From NCBI GenBank assembly GCA_009775375.1, contig VSPO01000121.1, positions 1-9,419 of the forward strand: a stretch of 9,419 bases of DNA. Direction: 5' to 3'. Shown piece after piece: positions 6,188 through 9,419 of the stretch. Numbering within the stretch: the stretch's first letter is position 1; the number at the start of each line of letters is the position of its first letter. Under the pieces are notes generated by a model. It had not been told where the DNA came from and searched no databases. It saw only the letters and a list, made by a program, of their open reading frames with translations. The DNA is from Muribaculaceae bacterium. GTDB taxonomy: Bacteria > Bacteroidota > Bacteroidia > Bacteroidales > Muribaculaceae. The position numbers and the translations under genes are program-made.

Positions 6188-6559
6188 TTATCTAATGAGA
6201 GCACGGCCGGCCCAAACGAGAAGGATGCCGCAGATTACGCTTGCCGCAAGATAAAGCACGCATGTGCCCCAGTCGCCTTTGTCGCCAAGCACCCACATGT
6301 CGTCGGCGAAAGAGGAGAATGTCGTGAAACCTCTACAGAATCCGGTGATGAGAAGCACGTTTTCCCCCGGAGTCATGACGTGGGCTTTTTCAAGGAGACC
6401 GAAAAACAGGCCTATTATGAAACATCCGATGAGATTGACCATGAAAGTTCCCATCGGGAACGCACCGTGGAAAATACCTGAACACCATTTCCCAACAAGG
6501 AAACGTCCGCAGGTGCCGACGAATCCGCCGCAGCCTGCAATTAGCATAGATTTTATCAT
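6188..6559 (-). CDS. crcB: Fluoride channel/exporter CrcB (Fluc)
   Basis: A 123-residue inner-membrane protein of the CrcB/Fluc family, dual-topology dimers that let fluoride leave the cell and so protect enolase and pyrophosphatase. The family marks are present in order: GGFVGTCGRF with R19 in the first helix, GTFMVNLIGCFIIG (residues 37-50) with Asn42 of the pore, and GFCRGFTTFSSF (73-84) with the Phe/Thr residues of the fluoride path and central Na+ site. Four hydrophobic segments lie near 4-24, 35-57, 67-89 and 97-119. Length is typical for a single-gene homodimer. Arg76 stands where many members have Gly. It is the first gene of a two-gene minus-strand unit with the exported protein at 5556-6179. 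I could not see a fluoride riboswitch upstream. Confidence 0.95.
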   Translation of the reverse strand: MIKSMLIAGCGGFVGTCGRFLVGKWCSGIFHGAFPMGTFMVNLIGCFIIGLFFGLLEKAHVMTPGENVLLITGFCRGFTTFSSFADDMWVLGDKGDWGTCVLYLAASVICGILLVWAGRALIR

Positions 6560-6934
6560 AGCAATATTGGGTTTAATTGATAATTAAATGATTTTAAAGG
6601 AAGCATTAAAAATGTTACTGTCTTTTTGACAATTGAAGTGGCGGTAAGGTTTGTTTTTAGGGAAAATAAGGATTTATGTGGTCGGGACTGAGGAGGGATG
6701 GCAGGCCCTGACAGGAAGCCGTGCGCCTCATGTTGGGCTAGAGGGGAGTCGGGATGAAAATGCAGCCGGATTTTCTCGCGAAGATCCGGCTGCCGTCTAT
6801 TTGCTCTGTGTTAGAGTTTGAGTATGATTAATTGTTTGAATAATCTTCAAAAATAACTTATTGAAATTATATTTCTTAAGATTGCTGAGTATGAGAATAA
6901 TCCCTTTAATTTAAGAAGGGGAGGGTTAGAACTC
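6560..6934. other. Intergenic region between crcB and the M56 gene
   Basis: These 375 bases hold no gene. A 7-bp dyad, TTTAATT-GAT-AATTAAA (6572-6588), lies just before the crcB start and may affect its initiation or regulation. The crcB promoter should be here, but no consensus -33/-7 pair is evident. The M56 terminator is at 6762-6793, and a weaker 5-bp hairpin (CCCTT/AAGGG, 6902-6920) lies right behind the M56 stop codon. I see nothing notable in the rest. Confidence 0.6.
6758..6793 (-). terminator. Terminator of the blaI-M56 operon
   Basis: Bases 6762-6775 pair with 6780-6793 in a 14-bp stem with one G-U wobble, rich in G/C at its base (GCAGCCGGAT), closed by a 4-base TCGC loop. On the minus strand ATTTTC follows, a short T-run. 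It lies about 140 bases beyond the M56 stop, upstream of crcB, so it should separate the two minus-strand units. Confidence 0.75.
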
Positions 6935-8635
6935 TTATTTCTGTTCTGCGGGTTTTGAAGCTCTGTAGGTGAAGATTATAGGAATCGTGAAGTAGGATGC
7001 CACCGGCTTGCCGTTGTTTTTGCCGGGAATCCATTTCGGCATTCCGTTGATCAGGCGGAGTGCTTCGTCGTCGAAAGGTTTTCCGACAGACTTCAAAACC
7101 GTTTCGGCTTTGACGCTTCCGTCTTCATTGATCAGCATTTTGACAATCACGGTCTTCCTTTGGTCTTCGCCATCTATTTCCGATTTTGGGAATACGATGT
7201 TGTCGTTGATATATTTCATTAATGCCTTCGTGCCACCGGGAAATTCCGCGGGTTGTTCAACTGCGGAGTATACTTCGTTCTCGTCTTTTTGAGGAGCATT
7301 GTTACCAAACGTGATGCCGTTGGCTTTTGCATATTCCTTGGTATAGATTTCCATACATCCATCGGGATATTTGGGGTTGTCCTTCACCATTTTCATACCT
7401 GCAATCTCTTCAGAATTCAACTTTGTGATGTCTCCACTGTATGGTTTCCCGTCAAAGAGACAAACCAGTTTCTTTTTAGCAGGTTGGTCTTGGGCTGTCT
7501 GATCGGCGGAATCATTAGCAGAGACTGTGGCTGTTTTTTCTGTTGCCATATCTTCATTAGCGTTTTGGGGCATCGGCATGCTCTCGGAAGATTTTTCATT
7601 GGCAATCTCTGTGGAGCCGGTTTCAGTCATTGAGGCTTTCTCACTTTGGAAGCCGGCGGATTCTTCCATTGCGATGCCGGGTAAAGCCTCCGGCATTTGC
7701 AGATTAGCCACGAAATTATTAATTTCGCGGTCGGAATCGCGGTCGGAGAACGTGGAGAACACATTGGCCACGGCGGGTTGACTGAGTCCGACGACGGCTA
7801 CCGCTGCCATCGGAATGAGAGCAAGGGCTGCAAGGCGCCTTCTCTCGCTGCTTCTTTTTGATAACATCATAGTTATTCTTAATTTAAGTTGACTATTCAG
7901 GCTGTCGGCAAAGGTCGGGAAACTCGAGCCGGCAGTCTTTTTTATTAACATCATCTGGTAGGCATAAGGATCGTCGGAAGATATTTTGGAATCGACCTCA
8001 AATTCATGCACTGATTTGAGTTCTCTCATCATCAGGTAGGCAGCAGGGGAGAACCATTGGCAAATGACGATCAGCTGCCCTAAGGCAAGATCGAGCCAAT
8101 GCAATGCATTAAGATGAGTCTGCTCATGAAGGATGACTTTGTCGAAGTCGTCGTCGATATCCGATTGAGCCACGATTATCATATTTCCCCAGCTGAATGT
8201 GCCTTTCGACAGTCTGCTGACGATTACATTGCCATAGGGTCGGAGGCTTTCGCCCGTCTTGATGATTCGAATCATCCTGAATATAGAGGCCAAAGTCAGA
8301 ATCAGGCAGATCGACATTCCGACAAGGTATACAATTCCAAAAACCAAGTTCCAGTCGACAGGCACCGAGGAATTGGCCGGAGCTTCACCGGAAATCCTGC
8401 CGGCATCCGCTACAACCGCAACGACCGGCATCCCGATTTCCACGACAGTCTCCATAGCCGACACCTTAAGCAAGGGGATAACCGCCGGCAGCGCGAATGA
8501 CGCCACATATATAAGGAGGAGGATCATGCGGTTGAACTTATGGAATGTCGCAGTGGAAAGAAGCACCTTATAGCTAAGGTACAAAACCGACATGATAACT
8601 GCCACCTCAATAGAATACACTATAAACGCACCCAT
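6935..8635 (-). CDS. M56 (BlaR1/MecR1-type) membrane metalloprotease with C-terminal TonB domain
   Basis: A 566-residue inner-membrane protein. The N-terminal half is an M56 peptidase: hydrophobic segments near 5-25, 36-58, 96-120, 180-200 and 268-290, and the zinc motif HEQTH at 170-174 (H170, E171, H174). The further metal ligand is probably in HEFEVD (210-215). BlaR1-type proteins sense a signal outside the membrane and inactivate a BlaI-type repressor by proteolysis. After the last membrane helix comes a Ser/Glu/Met/Asn-rich linker (about 300-388), a short stretch resembling a TonB-receptor plug (VCLFDGKPYSGDI...EEIAGMKMVKD...IYTK, 390-434), and a TonB C-terminal domain (465-557: FPGGTKALMKYI, VKMLINEDGSV, PFDDEALRLINGMPKWIPG). 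There is no penicillin-binding sensor domain, so beta-lactam sensing is not implied. The start follows the blaI stop by two bases, pointing to translational coupling. Ligand and target are unknown; cognate BlaI is the obvious partner. Confidence 0.92.
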   Translation of the reverse strand: MGAFIVYSIEVAVIMSVLYLSYKVLLSTATFHKFNRMILLLIYVASFALPAVIPLLKVSAMETVVEIGMPVVAVVADAGRISGEAPANSSVPVDWNLVFGIVYLVGMSICLILTLASIFRMIRIIKTGESLRPYGNVIVSRLSKGTFSWGNMIIVAQSDIDDDFDKVILHEQTHLNALHWLDLALGQLIVICQWFSPAAYLMMRELKSVHEFEVDSKISSDDPYAYQMMLIKKTAGSSFPTFADSLNSQLKLRITMMLSKRSSERRRLAALALIPMAAVAVVGLSQPAVANVFSTFSDRDSDREINNFVANLQMPEALPGIAMEESAGFQSEKASMTETGSTEIANEKSSESMPMPQNANEDMATEKTATVSANDSADQTAQDQPAKKKLVCLFDGKPYSGDITKLNSEEIAGMKMVKDNPKYPDGCMEIYTKEYAKANGITFGNNAPQKDENEVYSAVEQPAEFPGGTKALMKYINDNIVFPKSEIDGEDQRKTVIVKMLINEDGSVKAETVLKSVGKPFDDEALRLINGMPKWIPGKNNGKPVASYFTIPIIFTYRASKPAEQK

Positions 8636-8637
8636 GA

Positions 8638-9012
8638 TTAATCATTATTATTGTTCTCAATCTTTTTGATAAGTTCTTTCAACTCATCCGTGGAGATTTT
8701 CTCATCCTTGACGAGCGTCGAGACAAAATTAAGGTAGTTGCAGCCAAAGAGGTTTTTCACCATCTTAGAAAGCATCGAAGATCTATGTTCGCTCAGCTCC
8801 ACTTTGGGGCGATACCTGAAAGTGTTGCCGAAAACTTCATGTTCGAGCCACCCTTTAGCTTCGAGCCCTCTGACGAAAGTGGAAATCGTATTGAAATGTG
8901 GTTTGGGCTCAGGCCACAATTCCACGATTTCCTTGACGAACAGGGGACCCTTATCCCAGAAATAAGTCATTATCTCCTCCTCTTTAGGCGAAAGTGTCTT
9001 TTGTCTGTCCAT
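8638..9012 (-). CDS. BlaI/MecI-family transcriptional repressor
   Basis: A 124-residue winged-helix repressor. Residues 6-70 are the DNA-binding domain (LSPKEEEIMTYFWDKGPLFVKEIV..., NTISTFVRGLEAKGWLEHE, then the wing FGNTFRYRPK), and 71-120 the helical dimerisation part ending KISTDELKELIKKIE, as in BlaI. The frame stays open upstream to 9141, but the ATG at 9012 is chosen because it gives the family's normal length, begins directly before the DNA-binding domain, and lies downstream of the promoter at 9059-9089, which would otherwise be inside the gene. It is the first gene of an operon with the M56 protease two bases later. Regulation is probably by its own product at the dyads over the -33 region. 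Targets beyond its own operon cannot be told from this window. Confidence 0.92.
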   Translation of the reverse strand: MDRQKTLSPKEEEIMTYFWDKGPLFVKEIVELWPEPKPHFNTISTFVRGLEAKGWLEHEVFGNTFRYRPKVELSEHRSSMLSKMVKNLFGCNYLNFVSTLVKDEKISTDELKELIKKIENNNND

Positions 9013-9058
9013 AATTGTAGAATTCTCTAAAAGGATATTTGAATTTATGATTCTGATG

Positions 9059-9089
9059 CAAAGATAAAACGAAAAATTTAGTTGTGCAA
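9059..9089 (-). promoter_or_regulatory. blaI-M56 promoter, Bacteroidota consensus
   Basis: On the minus strand TTG (9089-9087) stands 20 bases before TATCTTTG (9066-9059), which matches the Bacteroidota -7 consensus TAnnTTTG exactly. Transcription should start a few bases beyond 9059, leaving a leader of roughly 40 bases before the blaI ATG at 9012. Confidence 0.8.
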
Positions 9090-9092
9090 CTA
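9079..9092. promoter_or_regulatory. Operator-like dyad over the blaI -33 box
   Basis: TAGTTGTGCAACTA has perfect 6-base arms (TAGTTG / CAACTA) around TG and covers the -33 TTG of the blaI promoter. BlaI-family repressors bind short dyads that overlap their own promoter, so this is the best candidate operator. The exact motif is not one I know for a named BlaI. Confidence 0.55.
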
Positions 9093-9097
9093 TTTTG

Positions 9098-9113
9098 TTA
9101 GTTATTTTACTAA
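9098..9113. promoter_or_regulatory. Second operator-like dyad upstream of blaI
   Basis: TTAGT (9098-9102) and ACTAA (9109-9113) form a second dyad with a 6-base spacer, sharing the TAGT/ACTA half-sites with the dyad at 9079-9092. The spacing suggests two adjacent repressor sites on the same DNA face, but the AT-rich setting makes chance likeness possible. Confidence 0.4.
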
Positions 9114-9255
9114 AAAAATAGTTTAAGCCTGAAATCACCAAATTATGTGGAAATTCTGGGTAAGCACTGATTTTTTTTTTAGAGTGGCATAGTATTGATG
9201 ATTAGGGTGATAAAGGATGAGGATGCAATCTGAGATAAAAAAATATGAAAAAACA

Positions 9256-9287
9256 TTTGCAGGATTAAAAAAAACGTCGTAACTTTG
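9256..9287 (+). promoter_or_regulatory. tRNA-Gly promoter, Bacteroidota consensus
   Basis: TTTG (9256-9259) and TAACTTTG (9280-9287) are separated by 20 bases, a full match to the -33/-7 consensus of the Bacteroidota housekeeping sigma factor. The precursor leader before the tRNA would be about 45-50 bases. Confidence 0.85.
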
Positions 9288-9342
9288 CAGCGCAAAAAGG
9301 GAAACACGAGAGCTTCCCGAGCTGAAAAAACGAAGCAAAAAC

Positions 9343-9418
<76 letters not shown>

Positions 9419-9419
9419 A

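Larger units (their letters stand above)
9013..9342. promoter_or_regulatory. Divergent control region between blaI and tRNA-Gly
   Basis: These 330 bases contain the minus-strand promoter and operator-like dyads of blaI-M56 and the plus-strand promoter of the tRNA gene, all listed separately. The middle part (about 9125-9250) is AT-rich with A and T runs and holds no gene that I can support. Confidence 0.7.

Noticed and set aside
6560..6760. Fluoride riboswitch upstream of crcB
   Set aside because: I looked on the minus strand for the crcB-motif pattern and pseudoknot elements and saw none; regulation, if any, is by another route.
6935..8635. Beta-lactam resistance sensor BlaR1/MecR1
   Set aside because: The M56 part and BlaI partner fit, but there is no C-terminal penicillin-binding sensor domain and no beta-lactamase gene nearby; the C-terminus is TonB-like.
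9013..9141. Longer N-terminus for the BlaI repressor
   Set aside because: The extra 43 residues would contain the operon promoter and dyads, and the family starts directly before the winged helix.
9135..9338. Minus-strand open frame of 67 codons between blaI and the tRNA
   Set aside because: It runs across the consensus tRNA promoter, is compositionally like AT-rich noncoding DNA and shows no domain.

Overview
The window looks like a piece of chromosome from a gut-type Bacteroidales bacterium, plausibly Muribaculaceae or a close relative; the family-level placement is inference. The signs are two promoters that fit the Bacteroidota -33 TTTG / -7 TAnnTTTG consensus, starts without Shine-Dalgarno sequences, outer-membrane barrel proteins, a BlaI regulator paired with an M56 protease carrying a C-terminal TonB domain, and several Sec-exported periplasmic or outer-membrane products. 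There is no transposase, phage gene or CRISPR array.

Layout: (1) 1-845 is the 3' end of an AT-rich outer-membrane beta-barrel gene on the + strand, followed by a terminator. (2) 1000-3901 is a divergent pair: a secreted histidine acid phosphatase (-) and an OprO/OprP-type porin (+), separated by a 412-base region that holds a perfect 23-bp inverted repeat and a second pair of mirrored 19-base elements. A strong bidirectional terminator at 3938-3975 closes the porin and the convergent gene after it. (3) 3999-5168 (-) encodes a secreted papain-type (C1, bleomycin hydrolase/PepC-like) cysteine peptidase. (4) 5169-5555 has no gene but holds two near-perfect palindromes and a foldable element. (5) 5556-6559 (-) is a two-gene unit: a fluoride channel of the CrcB/Fluc family followed by an unrecognised exported protein, probably a lipoprotein. 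(6) 6560-6934 is intergenic and carries the terminator of the next unit. (7) 6935-9012 (-) is a BlaI repressor / M56-TonB sensor protease operon with an easily read promoter and operator-like dyads. (8) 9343-9418 (+) is tRNA-Gly(GCC) with its own consensus promoter.

How the genes may work together: the phosphatase could release phosphate from organic phosphate esters outside the inner membrane and the porin could admit anions, so the divergent pair reads as a phosphate-scavenging module under shared control. The BlaI/M56 operon has the plan of a surface-signal-responsive proteolytic switch. The functional links are inference; family assignments come from motifs read in the translations.

The best candidate for something undescribed is the mirrored architecture between the phosphatase and the porin (paired operators, or less likely an invertible segment). 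Next is the palindrome cluster at 5350-5513. No clearly new multi-gene system is visible.
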